Both the position numbers and the translations under genes were made by a program. Of a stretch of DNA of 19,619 nucleotides, positions 7,504 to 15,181 are shown piece by piece; the first letter of the stretch is position 1; each line of letters starts with the position of its first letter. This DNA comes from DASQUP01 sp035641235 (GTDB lineage: Bacteria; Actinomycetota; CADDZG01; WHSQ01), in assembly GCA_035641235.1 (NCBI GenBank), contig DASQUP010000136.1, positions 1 through 19,619 of the forward strand, read 5' to 3'. The notes under the pieces were generated by a model. The model had not been told where the DNA came from, ran no database searches, and saw nothing but the letters and a program-made list of their open reading frames with translations.

Positions 7504-8856
7504 TTAGGAGCAGCGGACCGACAGAACCGGCGGAAGCCCCTCGGCCGCTAGCGTCCACGACGCGCCGGCGTCGGCGGAGCCGAACACGGCTCCCTGCTCC
7601 GTGCCGAAGAACAGGCCCAAGGGGTCACGCCCGTCGTGGCCGAATGCCTGCCTGAGGGTGGTGTGGTACGCGTGCTCCTGCGGGAGACCCTCGGTCAGCG
7701 GAGCCCAGGACTTCCCCGCGTCGCGCGTCTCGTAGACGCGGAGCCGGCCGTCCGGCGGGACCCGATCCTCCGCCCCCTTCAAAGGGATGACGTAGGCGCG
7801 GTCGGGATCGTGGGGATCGGCCACGAGGGGAAAACCGAAGTCCGACGGGAGCCCGTCGGCAATGTCCAGCCACGTCTCGCCGGCATCGTCCGACCGGTAC
7901 ACGCCGCCGTGGAATTGCATGAACAAAGTCTCCGGCCTGAGCTGCGCCCGGTGGAGATTGTGGACGCAGTAATCGGTGGTCCGGCCGCGCGCCTCCTTGG
8001 GGAGATACCTCGGCACGAGTCCTTCGACCCCCCACCGCCACGACTCTCCGCCGTCGTCGGTGATCCACACCCCGGCTGCCGATATGGCCACCGCGAGGCG
8101 GGAGGGATCACCCGGCCACGGGCAGATCGAGTGCATACAAAGACCACCCGCGCCACCCTGCCAGCGTTCGCGTCCGGGTACCTCCCACAGGGGCCGATTG
8201 AGCGACCACGTGACCCCACCGTCCTCGCTTTTGAAGAGGGCAGCCGGAGCAACTCCCGCCCACAACACTCCGTCCCCTTCACCGGTTTTGATCGACCAGA
8301 CGCGCGCGACCGATGCATCTGTGCCGTCGGGGAACACGGGGCCCTCGGACTGGGTCCACTCCCCCGCCGCGTCCTCGGCGAAGAAAACCTTGGGTCCGTA
8401 GTGGCTGTGGGTCACCGCCGCGTAGTAGGTCCCCGTGCGCTCGTCGCGGACGGCGAACTCCACGGGTTCTCCCTCGAACTTGCGAGCGGCGACGTCGAGC
8501 GGCGCGCCGCGCTCTCCCCTCAGAACGACGAGGCCTTTGCGGGTGCCGACGAGGACCTCGGCGGCACCCGAGCCCCCGGAGATGGCGGGGAGCACCCGGA
8601 TCTGGTCCCGCGTGCCGACAGCGTTTTCGAGGGGCACCCTCTCGCCGTTGACGAAGATGTTCACGTGGCGGCGGAGCTGACCCTGTTCGTCCAGGATCCA
8701 CCCCCTGAGCGACGGGCACTCCCGTTCCAACTGGGCCAGCACCGCTCCCACGTCGGTTCCCTCAACCTCCCAGTCGGCGCGCCCGCCGGCACGTTCCTTG
8801 AGGGTCGCCGGGAGGGTCACTCGTGCCACGGGCGCAAACTTATCAGTCGGACTCAT
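7504..8856 (-). CDS. MoaD/ThiS-like ubiquitin-fold domain fused to an Asp-box beta-propeller
   Basis: Seen: 450 residues in one frame. Residues 10-95 read as a MoaD/ThiS beta-grasp domain (ARVTLPATLKERAGG, HVNIFVNGERV, DQIRVLPAISGG), with the usual terminal Gly-Gly at 94-95. The chain continues directly into a sialidase/VPS10-type propeller (about 99-450) with five Asp-boxes: SEDGGVTW (210-217), TDDGGESW (266-273), SDDAGETW (322-329), TRDAGKSW (377-384) and SADAGASW (427-434). There is no signal peptide, so it is probably cytoplasmic. Known: MoaD and ThiS carry sulfur as a C-terminal thiocarboxylate and need a free Gly-Gly end. Inferred: the carrier is either inactive or released by cleavage after Gly95. 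Glycosidase activity should not be assumed. Start: ATG at 8856 with a weak ribosome site; the GTGs at codons 10 and 13 are alternatives. Confidence 0.85.
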   Translation of the reverse strand: MSPTDKFAPVARVTLPATLKERAGGRADWEVEGTDVGAVLAQLERECPSLRGWILDEQGQLRRHVNIFVNGERVPLENAVGTRDQIRVLPAISGGSGAAEVLVGTRKGLVVLRGERGAPLDVAARKFEGEPVEFAVRDERTGTYYAAVTHSHYGPKVFFAEDAAGEWTQSEGPVFPDGTDASVARVWSIKTGEGDGVLWAGVAPAALFKSEDGGVTWSLNRPLWEVPGRERWQGGAGGLCMHSICPWPGDPSRLAVAISAAGVWITDDGGESWRWGVEGLVPRYLPKEARGRTTDYCVHNLHRAQLRPETLFMQFHGGVYRSDDAGETWLDIADGLPSDFGFPLVADPHDPDRAYVIPLKGAEDRVPPDGRLRVYETRDAGKSWAPLTEGLPQEHAYHTTLRQAFGHDGRDPLGLFFGTEQGAVFGSADAGASWTLAAEGLPPVLSVRCS

Positions 8857-8912
8857 AGTCGATGTGGCCCAATCCTCTTTAGTCCCACGCAGCTCTCGCC
8901 GACGAACAGACC

Positions 8913-10319
8913 ATGGCTGAACGGATCCCCTGCACCTATTGTGGCGCGCTCAATGCCGCCGGAGCGGACTTCTGCGGCCAGTGCTTCCACGCAGTGTTGC
9001 CGCTGGCGGCCGGCGAATCGCGAGCGGTGGCGGCGGGCCCCGTCTTGCACCCGGCGCCACCCCCGCCGCCCCCTCCACCCGTCGGGGAGCCGGCGGCCGC
9101 GTTCGACATCCACGCTGCGATGAGCGGGGGCGCCCCCCGCCCGGAAGAGTTCTTGATCCCGGCCACGAAAACCGAACCGATCAAGTGGCGATGGGGACAC
9201 CTTTTTGTCTTCGGCGCGGCCGCGTGGGGTGTCCCGCAGCTTCTCGGTGAAACCGTCTCGGCGGACAGCACCTGGAGCGAGATGCTCAGCGCCACCCTCG
9301 CGTTTCAGATCCTCGGCTACATCCTGGCGGTGATAGTTGCCGTCGTGTTCGTCTCGAAAGCTCAAGACGGAGACTGGAGCACGCTCGGCCTCTCCCGCGC
9401 CGAGGACACCCCCATGCAGCTCACGACGGGGTTTGGCTACGGCCTTCTGCTGCTCGGGGTGTGGAGCGCCATCGCCTGGGCGCTCAGCGGCGGCAAGCTG
9501 GAGATGGACCGGCTCGTCACATCACTCATCGGCGATACGTCGCAGATCGGGCTCCTAATGGCCGCCGTGGTTGTTGTCATCGGCGCGCCGCTGATCGAGG
9601 AGATCTATTACCGCGGGATGCTCTACGAGAAGCTCGCCCGACGGAGCCGCTGGACCGCCGTTGTGGTCACATCAATCCTCTTCGTTGCCGCGCACGGAGC
9701 TCTAATCATTCCGGCGCTGATGGTCCTCGCCGTAGGCCTGGCTCTGGCAAGAGCCTCGAAGCCGCTGTGGTTCACGATCGGCGCTCATGCAGGGTGGAAC
9801 TTCGCCATTGTCATCGTGGCCGCCTACACGGTATTCACTCCCGCCCAGCTGTTCTCGCCGGATGACGGGGAGTACTCGTTACGGTTTCCGTCCGGCTGGC
9901 AGCGATCGGAGGAGTTCGAGGAGATGGGCCTCATCCCCGGGATGACGACCGACTTCATACTGACCACAGGAAGTGGAGGGTTCATCACGGCGGCCAGAGT
10001 CGACGTGCCTCCCGGTCTGTCGCCGAAAGCCGTGAAGCGCAACATGCAGGCGTTCGGGTCCTTTGCGCCGGCGGGATTCGGGGTGAGTGAACTCCGCGAG
10101 AGCGACATCACAATCGAGGGGCATCCGGCGGTCTATGAGATCAGGGTCGACACCCCCACGATCGAGGGCATCCAGGGTCAGGCGCACGTCGTGATGGCCC
10201 TGCCCAACGCAGGCGGGCGCGCTTATGTCTTCGCCCTGGCGTGTCCCAGCGTCTCTTGCGCCGACAACTCGGTTGACTTCCGCTCGATGTTGAAGAGTTT
10301 GGACGTCGCCGGAGCCTGA
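8913..10319 (+). CDS. Zinc-ribbon / CPBP intramembrane protease / PsbP-like three-part protein
   Basis: Seen: 468 residues. An N-terminal zinc ribbon (CTYCGALNAAGADFCGQC, Cys7, 10, 21, 24) is followed by a Pro-rich linker with ten consecutive prolines (49-56 region) and about eight hydrophobic segments (95-310). The membrane part has CPBP/CAAX-protease motifs: Glu229-Glu230 and Arg234 in EEIYYRGMLY, His261 in FVAAHGA, His292 and Asn296 in AHAGWN. The C-terminal 150 residues begin DDGEYSLRFPSGWQ and resemble PsbP/DUF1795 domains. Known: CPBP proteins include CAAX endopeptidases and bacteriocin-immunity proteins. Inferred: a membrane glutamic-type protease with a cytoplasmic sensor ribbon and a soluble C-terminal domain; substrate unknown. 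It is divergent from the MoaD-propeller gene, 56 bp apart. The start ATG has no strong ribosome site. Confidence 0.85.
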   Translation: MAERIPCTYCGALNAAGADFCGQCFHAVLPLAAGESRAVAAGPVLHPAPPPPPPPPVGEPAAAFDIHAAMSGGAPRPEEFLIPATKTEPIKWRWGHLFVFGAAAWGVPQLLGETVSADSTWSEMLSATLAFQILGYILAVIVAVVFVSKAQDGDWSTLGLSRAEDTPMQLTTGFGYGLLLLGVWSAIAWALSGGKLEMDRLVTSLIGDTSQIGLLMAAVVVVIGAPLIEEIYYRGMLYEKLARRSRWTAVVVTSILFVAAHGALIIPALMVLAVGLALARASKPLWFTIGAHAGWNFAIVIVAAYTVFTPAQLFSPDDGEYSLRFPSGWQRSEEFEEMGLIPGMTTDFILTTGSGGFITAARVDVPPGLSPKAVKRNMQAFGSFAPAGFGVSELRESDITIEGHPAVYEIRVDTPTIEGIQGQAHVVMALPNAGGRAYVFALACPSVSCADNSVDFRSMLKSLDVAGA

Positions 10320-10327
10320 CGAGCGAG

Positions 10328-10372
10328 CCGTCTGCGTTTAGCTATCGTTCCGCGCCGTGGCGTTGCAGACGG
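10328..10372. terminator. Candidate bidirectional terminator hairpin between convergent genes
   Basis: CCGTCTGC (10328-10335) pairs perfectly with GCAGACGG (10365-10372). The 29-nt loop holds a smaller hairpin, CGCC-GT-GGCG (10353-10362). It lies in the 72-bp gap between the CPBP gene and the aminopeptidase gene, which end tail to tail. There is no T-run on either side, so the terminator role rests on position and pairing only. Confidence 0.4.
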
Positions 10373-10391
10373 TTCGGCGCGACGACGTTTC

Positions 10392-11606
10392 TCACAGTTG
10401 CCATTCGTCGTTGCGAAGGATGGGCACGGCCGCGCCGCCCGGTTCGATGCCGTCGACGTCCACCTCGGGCCCCCCGATCATGAAATCGGTGTGAACCGAT
10501 GACACGTTGACGCCCATGGCGTCGAGATCTTGGGCGGATTTGCCCTCTGTATCCGTGACGGCAAACAGGATGGCCTGTCCGTACGCGATGTGGCACGTCG
10601 CGTTCTCGTCCAGAAGCGTGTCGAAGAAGGTCACACCCGACCGGCCGATGGGAGACGTCCCGTCGACGAGTGCCACCTCCCCCAACCGGGCGGCACCGGG
10701 ATCACGTTCGTGTTGAGCCCGCACGATCTCCTCGCCGGACGATGCCTTTGCCTCGGTCACACGACCGCCGGAGAAACGCATCTCGAGGTCGCGCACGACC
10801 GTGCCGGCGAGTGCCAGTGGCCGTGTCGATCGAACGGTTCCCTCAGTCTGCCGGAAGTCTGGGGTAGTGAACACCTCCTCACTCGGCAGATTCGGGCGGT
10901 GCTTCAAACCCCAGTTCGTTTCGAGCTCCGCCGCCTTCCACCTCGAAGCGGGCATCAGACCGATGTGCAGGTCCGTTCCCGGGCCGCGGAAGTGAACTGC
11001 GTCGAAACGCCTTTCGTTGAGGTGATCGGCGCGCGCTACCAGCTCTGCAACACGATCCTTCCATGCCGCAACCGGGTCATCGCGGTCGAGCCTCATGAAC
11101 TCCATCAGGTGCTTCCACAACCGTTCTGTATCCGGTTCGCCGAACACCGCCTTCGCCCAGCCCGCGGTGGGAAAGTTCAGGATGGTCCAGCTTGCGTCGC
11201 CGGACATGTGAAGGCGCAGCTTCGAGGGAAGTTGTATCGATCGTTCTTCCCCGGCGCGATTTGGATCGACATCGCGCAACAAGTCCGGCTCCGGATCGCC
11301 GCCGATCGTGACGGTGGCGCCGCGCTCTTTCCCTATGTAGTCGTAACGAGCGTCCACCCACGGAGGGATCCACGACAAGGATTCATCCGGCGCATGTTCG
11401 ATTCGAGCCTTGCGCGCGTGCGTGTCTCTGTAGACCACGTCGACATAACGGGCGCCGCGCGTGTACGCCTCCTTCGCAACGGCGCGCGCCAGTGGTGCGT
11501 GTTCGACCATCGCGTCGATCGCAACATCCTGACCGGGCTGGAGGTTGATTCCCACTTCGAGAGCAATGCGCGCGATATCTGTCAGGCGTGAGTCCTTGTA
11601 ATCCAT
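10392..11606 (-). CDS. ampS: M29-family metallo-aminopeptidase
   Basis: Cytoplasmic aminopeptidase that removes N-terminal residues from peptides using a two-metal centre. Seen: 404 residues, the usual size for the AmpS/PepS/aminopeptidase T family (about 410). The family metal ligands can be placed: Glu243 or 244 in NLPSEEVFTTPD, Glu310 in LGEVALVDG, His339 in ENATCHIAYG, His372 and Asp374 in SSVHTDFMIGGPEVDVDG. The N-terminal domain (DIARIALEVGINLQPGQDVAI) is also typical. The ATG at 11606 is preceded by TAGGAG four nt upstream. It lies 25 bp downstream of the Clp N-domain gene on the same strand and could share its transcript. A role in peptide recycling after regulated proteolysis would fit but is inference. 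Confidence 0.92.
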   Translation of the reverse strand: MDYKDSRLTDIARIALEVGINLQPGQDVAIDAMVEHAPLARAVAKEAYTRGARYVDVVYRDTHARKARIEHAPDESLSWIPPWVDARYDYIGKERGATVTIGGDPEPDLLRDVDPNRAGEERSIQLPSKLRLHMSGDASWTILNFPTAGWAKAVFGEPDTERLWKHLMEFMRLDRDDPVAAWKDRVAELVARADHLNERRFDAVHFRGPGTDLHIGLMPASRWKAAELETNWGLKHRPNLPSEEVFTTPDFRQTEGTVRSTRPLALAGTVVRDLEMRFSGGRVTEAKASSGEEIVRAQHERDPGAARLGEVALVDGTSPIGRSGVTFFDTLLDENATCHIAYGQAILFAVTDTEGKSAQDLDAMGVNVSSVHTDFMIGGPEVDVDGIEPGGAAVPILRNDEWQL

Positions 11607-11631
11607 TCCACTCCTAAAGGATCGGCCGAAG

Positions 11632-12195
11632 TCAGGCGGCCATCCTATTCAGGAGAATGCGACGAACCTCCGCCGGGTCGGCGCCTGCCTCCCTGAGCAA
11701 AGCGGTGGCGGTCGCCTCGGGGTTGCGAAGCGCCCCAAGGAGAAGGTGCTCGGGGCGGATCTCGCGGTGGTTGAGCTCGAGCGCTTCCCGGAGTGCCCCT
11801 TCCAGGGCTTGCTTTGCATGAGCGGTGAAGGGAATGTGCCCGCGCCGACCGCGACCCGTGCGGGCCTTGGCCGCCTTTGTCGATTCCAGAGCCCCCGGCC
11901 CAAAGGCGCCCTCAACGTTGCGACGGATCTCGTCGATGTCGATCCCGATCGTCGCTAAGGCTTCGGGATCGGGCTCTCCCGAAAACGACGTCTTCCTGGG
12001 AATCGTCCGGAGGAGTTCCCGAACGCCGTCCGGTGACAGACTGCACTCCTCGAGCGCCGCCGCCGCAGGGTTCGCCGATGCGAGGACCCCGAGAAGGATG
12101 TGTTCCGTCCCGATGTGCCCGTCACCCAAGTTGCGGGCCTCGATCTGAGCACGGACAACTACACCCCGTGCTCCGCGTGTGAACCGTTCGAACAT
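11632..12195 (-). CDS. Stand-alone Clp N-terminal domain protein (no ATPase)
   Basis: Seen: 187 residues from the ATG at 12195. Two Clp-N repeats: FTRGARGVVVRAQIEARNLGDGHIGTEHILLGVL (within about 4-40) and FTAHAKQALEGALREALEL...EIRPEHLLLGAL (about 120-160), joined by a basic linker (KAAKARTGRGRRG). There are no Walker A/B motifs or AAA+ module, so it cannot unfold proteins by itself. Known: the ClpC N-domain binds adaptors and substrates. Inferred: a competitor, decoy or adaptor for the ClpC-ClpP machine. The frame extends 33 codons upstream, but those overlap the HTH gene, and the ATG has GGGAAGG just before it. Only 2 nt separate it from the HTH stop, so the two genes are surely co-translated. 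Confidence 0.88.
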   Translation of the reverse strand: MFERFTRGARGVVVRAQIEARNLGDGHIGTEHILLGVLASANPAAAALEECSLSPDGVRELLRTIPRKTSFSGEPDPEALATIGIDIDEIRRNVEGAFGPGALESTKAAKARTGRGRRGHIPFTAHAKQALEGALREALELNHREIRPEHLLLGALRNPEATATALLREAGADPAEVRRILLNRMAA

Positions 12196-12197
12196 CG

Positions 12198-12428
12198 TTA
12201 CCTTCCCCTCCCGAGGATGCGGCGGCCCGCGTGCTTCTTGTGCACCGCCTGCTTGCTGACGCCGAGCGCGTCGGCGATCTCCTGCCACGACCAACCTTCA
12301 TCGCGCGCATTGGTCACCTGGAGTTCCTGGAGTTCCTCGACGAGCTGCCTGAGCGACGCAACGGCCCTGAGCCCCACTGCGGGATCGCGGCTACCCGCGG
12401 CATTGGCAAGCTTGGTGGTCCCTTTCAT
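12198..12428 (-). CDS. Small helix-turn-helix DNA-binding protein, probable autoregulator
   Basis: Seen: 76 residues. A helical region rich in Leu/Glu (about 16-40: LRAVASLRQLVEELQEL) probably dimerises. A helix-turn-helix follows at about 47-68 (WSWQEIADALGVSKQAVHKKHA), then a basic tail (GRRILGRGR). The HTH resembles those of sigma-70 region 4 and MerR-like small regulators. The ATG at 12428 sits 6 nt after a -10 element and has no Shine-Dalgarno sequence, indicating a leaderless mRNA. A longer reading to 12530 would run through the promoter and operators and is rejected. It is followed after 2 nt by the Clp N-domain gene. Inferred: it binds the two 18-bp operators over its own promoter and controls the HTH-ClpN unit. 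Confidence 0.85.
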   Translation of the reverse strand: MKGTTKLANAAGSRDPAVGLRAVASLRQLVEELQELQVTNARDEGWSWQEIADALGVSKQAVHKKHAGRRILGRGR

Positions 12429-12430
12429 GC

Positions 12431-12448
12431 TGTCAACATACGTTGACA
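12431..12448. promoter_or_regulatory. Operator 1, TGTCAA-N6-TTGACA
   Basis: A TGTCAAC / GTTGACA perfect inverted repeat with 4 nt between the arms, 18 bp in all. It begins 2 bp upstream of the HTH start codon and covers the -10 element. It has the same arms and spacing as operator 2; centres are 27 bp apart. Confidence 0.75.
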
Positions 12449-12463
12449 CACGGAGTTTGTCAA
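12435..12463 (-). promoter_or_regulatory. Leaderless promoter of the HTH-ClpN genes
   Basis: On the minus strand: -35 TTGACA (12463-12458, perfect consensus), a 17-nt spacer, -10 TATGTT (12440-12435, 4 of 6), then 6 nt to the A of the ATG at 12428. A start point 7 nt after the -10 would fall on that A, giving an mRNA without leader. The -35 lies in operator 2 and the -10 in operator 1, so an occupied operator pair should block RNA polymerase. Confidence 0.7.
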
Positions 12464-12475
12464 CCTTTATTGACA
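12458..12475. promoter_or_regulatory. Operator 2, TGTCAA-N6-TTGACA
   Basis: Perfect 6-bp arms TGTCAA and TTGACA with the spacer CCTTTA, 18 bp in all. It matches operator 1 in arms and length and lies over the -35 hexamer of the HTH promoter, in the 61-bp gap after the mannosyltransferase stop. Confidence 0.75.
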
Positions 12476-12489
12476 GGCCGGGAGGAAGG

Positions 12490-13671
12490 TCAATAGAACC
12501 ACGCGCCGCGCGTGAATACAACCACGCCAAGCGCGGCGACCGGCGCCATGACCGCGACGACCAGTTCGTGGCGCATCGGGCGCCCGTGCGTGAACTCCGC
12601 GATAACGAGCACCGCAGGAAACATCGTCAGCAGCATGCGGGGGATGCTGAAGTACCACGTCGATGTGAGCAGGGCCGCCATCATCGCTCCCATAAAGCCC
12701 GCGTACCCCCACTCCCTCCTCACCAGCGCCCACAGCACGAGGCCCACACCGAGCGCGGCAGCGACGATCTCCATCCGCCACGTGAAGATCCAGTTGGTCG
12801 GGGACCCCTCCGATGCAGTCAGATTCCATGTGTTGATGAACGACTGCACCGGCCCGACGAAGTCCCGGTACCAGCCCTCCCTTTGATCGACCCAAAAATA
12901 GAACGCGTCTCCCTTTACCGCCAGCAGATAGCCGCCGTAGGCGAGCACGGGAAGGGCGGCTGCACCGAGTGCAATCCCGGCGCGGGCGACGACGCCGCGG
13001 CCGAAGTCCCCTCGCCGGACGACCTCCAGCGCGAGGCCGAAGAGCAGGAAGAGCCCGGCGGCGCGCGCCCCGACGGCAACCGCAGCCGGCAGCGCGGCGA
13101 ACAACCACAGGCCGCGCCGCGCGTAGTAGAAGGCCGGCACGGCGCCGGCGAGGAACAGTGCCTCGCTGTACGGGGCGATGAGAAACACGGCGGTCGGGAA
13201 GAGCACCAGGTACAGGGCGGCTTGCCGCCCGGCTCCCTCCCCCACCTCCTCCTCCGCCAGCGCATAGAGGTAGGCGCACGCAACGACGGTGGCTCCGGTG
13301 GAGATCAACATGCCTGCTGCCGGCAGAGGCAGGCCCGCGGCACCGAGCGCCTTGATCAGCAACGGGTACAAGGGGAAGAACGCCGTCGCGTGTGGGTCTG
13401 TACGAACATCCGTGTACCCGAATTCCGCCACCTCGAGGAAATGGCGTGCGTCCCACCGCACCCAGATATCGAAGAAACCCTCGTCGAGTGGCCCGGTGCC
13501 CGGCGCCAGCATCCACGCCGCGGCAAAGGCGACGAGCAAGAGGAGGACTCGCACGACGGCGACGATCACCAGGGCATCCGTCCACGCCTTGCGGCCGGGA
13601 CCACGGTGACGGACGCCGCCCACCGTATCGGCGCCGGTCTGGACGGGAGACCTCGCCGCGAGGCGGCTCAT
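12490..13671 (-). CDS. PIG-V-like membrane mannosyltransferase (GT-C fold)
   Basis: Seen: 393 residues from the ATG at 13671, about ten hydrophobic segments. Signature blocks: WDARHFLEVAEFGY (73-86), matching the WD..hyl.iA..GY motif of PIG-V/GPI-mannosyltransferase II relatives; FFPLYPLL (98-105); and APYSEALFL (166-174). Known: these GT-C enzymes use polyprenyl-phosphate sugars and act on the outer face of the membrane. Inferred: it mannosylates a lipid, glycan or protein; the acceptor is unknown. The frame extends 64 codons further back, but that part is Arg/Pro-rich shadow of gcvPB. The ATG is 4 nt after the gcvPB stop with AGGT before it, so it is probably read from the glycine-cleavage transcript, an unusual partner. 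Confidence 0.82.
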   Translation of the reverse strand: MSRLAARSPVQTGADTVGGVRHRGPGRKAWTDALVIVAVVRVLLLLVAFAAAWMLAPGTGPLDEGFFDIWVRWDARHFLEVAEFGYTDVRTDPHATAFFPLYPLLIKALGAAGLPLPAAGMLISTGATVVACAYLYALAEEEVGEGAGRQAALYLVLFPTAVFLIAPYSEALFLAGAVPAFYYARRGLWLFAALPAAVAVGARAAGLFLLFGLALEVVRRGDFGRGVVARAGIALGAAALPVLAYGGYLLAVKGDAFYFWVDQREGWYRDFVGPVQSFINTWNLTASEGSPTNWIFTWRMEIVAAALGVGLVLWALVRREWGYAGFMGAMMAALLTSTWYFSIPRMLLTMFPAVLVIAEFTHGRPMRHELVVAVMAPVAALGVVVFTRGAWFY

Positions 13672-13675
13672 TGAC

Positions 13676-15181
13676 CTACGGCTCGGGTGTCCAGCGAACT
13701 CGCAGGGCCCTCGCCGCCTTCGCCTCGTCGGGGCGCCTGACCGGCGTTGTGGAGGGGGCGGAATGCAGCAGGTCCGGTTGTTCCGCCGCCTCCGCTGCGA
13801 TCTGGTTGAGTGCCGCGCCGAGACCGTCGACCGTCTCCTTGGACTCGGTCTCGGTCGGCTCAACCATCAGAGCCTCATCGACGATGAGGGGGAAGTAGAC
13901 GGTCGGCGGGTGGTAGCCGAGATCGATCAGGCGCTTGGCGACGTCGGTGGCCCGCACTCCGTGTTTGCGCAGAGGTTTGGCGGTGGCCACGTACTCGTGC
14001 ATGCACGTCCCGTCGAAGGCCGTGGGAAAGGCGTCCGAGGTCAGGACCCGCAAGTAGTTGGCGTTCAGGACGGCCCCTTCGGCCGTGCGGCGGAGGCCGT
14101 CGGGACCGTTGGAGCGGAGGTAAGCGTACGCGCGGACGTTGATCCCGAAGTTCCCGTGGAACGAGTGGATCCGGCCGATCGCATCGGGCCGGTCGTGGTC
14201 CCAGATCCACCGCTCCGCACCGCCGTCCCACTTCAAGACGGGCGCGGGAAGGTAACGCTCGAGTTCCTCGGAGACCGCAAGCGGCCCCGAACCCGGACCC
14301 CCTCCGCCGTGAGGCGTGGCGAACGTCTTGTGGAGATTCAGATGGACGATGTCGAAGCCCATGTCGCCCGGCCGCGCGATTCCGACGATCGAGTTGAAGT
14401 TCGCTCCGTCGTAGTACAGGAGTCCTCCGGCGTCGTGCACCATCGCGGCGATGGCCTCGATGTCTCGTTCGAACAGTCCCAGCGTGTTGGGATTCGTGAG
14501 CATCAGGCCGGCGACGTCGTCGTCGAGCGCGGCCTCCAGCGCACCGAGGTCGACGAGTCCGCGGTCGTCGGAGGGAACCTCCTGGGCTTCGTATCCGGCA
14601 AGGGTTACGCTCGCCGGATTCGTCCCATGAGCGGAATCCGGGATGATGACTCGCCGGCGGGCGTCTCCGTTGGCTGTGTGGAAGGCGCGCATGATCAGGA
14701 GCCCGGTTAGCTCGCCCTGAGCGCCTGCCGCGGGCTGGAACGTCAGCCAGCTCATGCCGGTAGCCGCACACAGGGCCCGTCCAAGTTCTCCGAGAAGCTC
14801 CAGCGCACCCCCGACCATCTCATCGGGGGCGAAGGGATGTAGGCGAGCGAACCCCGGGAGCGATGCGGCATCCTCGGCGATCTTGGGGTTGTACTTCATG
14901 GTGCAGGACCCCAGCGGATAGGCGCCGACGTCGATGGCCCAGTTCCTCTGCGACAGCCGGGTGAAGTGGCGAACGAGATCGCGCTCGCTGACCTCCGGCA
15001 GGCGCGGCGGCGCGGACCTGCGGTGCTCGTCGGGGATCAGCGTGTCGATGTCCGGCGCGCCCTCGGCGACCTCCGGAAGGGACCACGCCCTGCGGCCGGG
15101 CCGGGAGAGCTCGAATATCAGCGGAAAGTCCTCTTCGTGACCAAGGCGGGTCCCCGCGGATCGTTCCAGCGATGTCGCCAT
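13676..15181 (-). CDS. gcvPB: Glycine dehydrogenase (decarboxylating) subunit 2
   Basis: PLP-carrying half of the P-protein of the glycine cleavage system; with GcvPA it decarboxylates glycine and passes the aminomethyl group to lipoyl-GcvH. Seen: 501 residues, slightly longer than typical GcvPB (about 480-490). Blocks include YPLGSCTMKYNPK (88-100), TFQPAAGAQGE (147-157), DSAHGTNPAS, YYDGANFNSIVG, the PLP Lys285 in HLNLHKTFATPHGGGGPG, and HEYVATAKPLRKHGV near the end. The start ATG overlaps the gcvPA stop as TGATG, so translation is coupled. The frame reads back much further without a stop, but that upstream part is antisense-frame shadow of gcvPA. The Pro/Ala-rich tail is divergent. Confidence 0.97.
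   Translation of the reverse strand: MATSLERSAGTRLGHEEDFPLIFELSRPGRRAWSLPEVAEGAPDIDTLIPDEHRRSAPPRLPEVSERDLVRHFTRLSQRNWAIDVGAYPLGSCTMKYNPKIAEDAASLPGFARLHPFAPDEMVGGALELLGELGRALCAATGMSWLTFQPAAGAQGELTGLLIMRAFHTANGDARRRVIIPDSAHGTNPASVTLAGYEAQEVPSDDRGLVDLGALEAALDDDVAGLMLTNPNTLGLFERDIEAIAAMVHDAGGLLYYDGANFNSIVGIARPGDMGFDIVHLNLHKTFATPHGGGGPGSGPLAVSEELERYLPAPVLKWDGGAERWIWDHDRPDAIGRIHSFHGNFGINVRAYAYLRSNGPDGLRRTAEGAVLNANYLRVLTSDAFPTAFDGTCMHEYVATAKPLRKHGVRATDVAKRLIDLGYHPPTVYFPLIVDEALMVEPTETESKETVDGLGAALNQIAAEAAEQPDLLHSAPSTTPVRRPDEAKAARALRVRWTPEP

Noticed and set aside
7504..8560. Naming the propeller protein an exo-sialidase
   Set aside because: Asp-boxes mark the fold, not the activity; there is no signal peptide and no visible sialidase FRIP or catalytic triad motif.
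12443..12471. A rightward promoter (TTGACA, 17 bp, TTTATT) on the plus strand over the operators
   Set aside because: It arises from the symmetry of the two dyads and would only transcribe antisense to the mannosyltransferase gene; no plus-strand gene follows.
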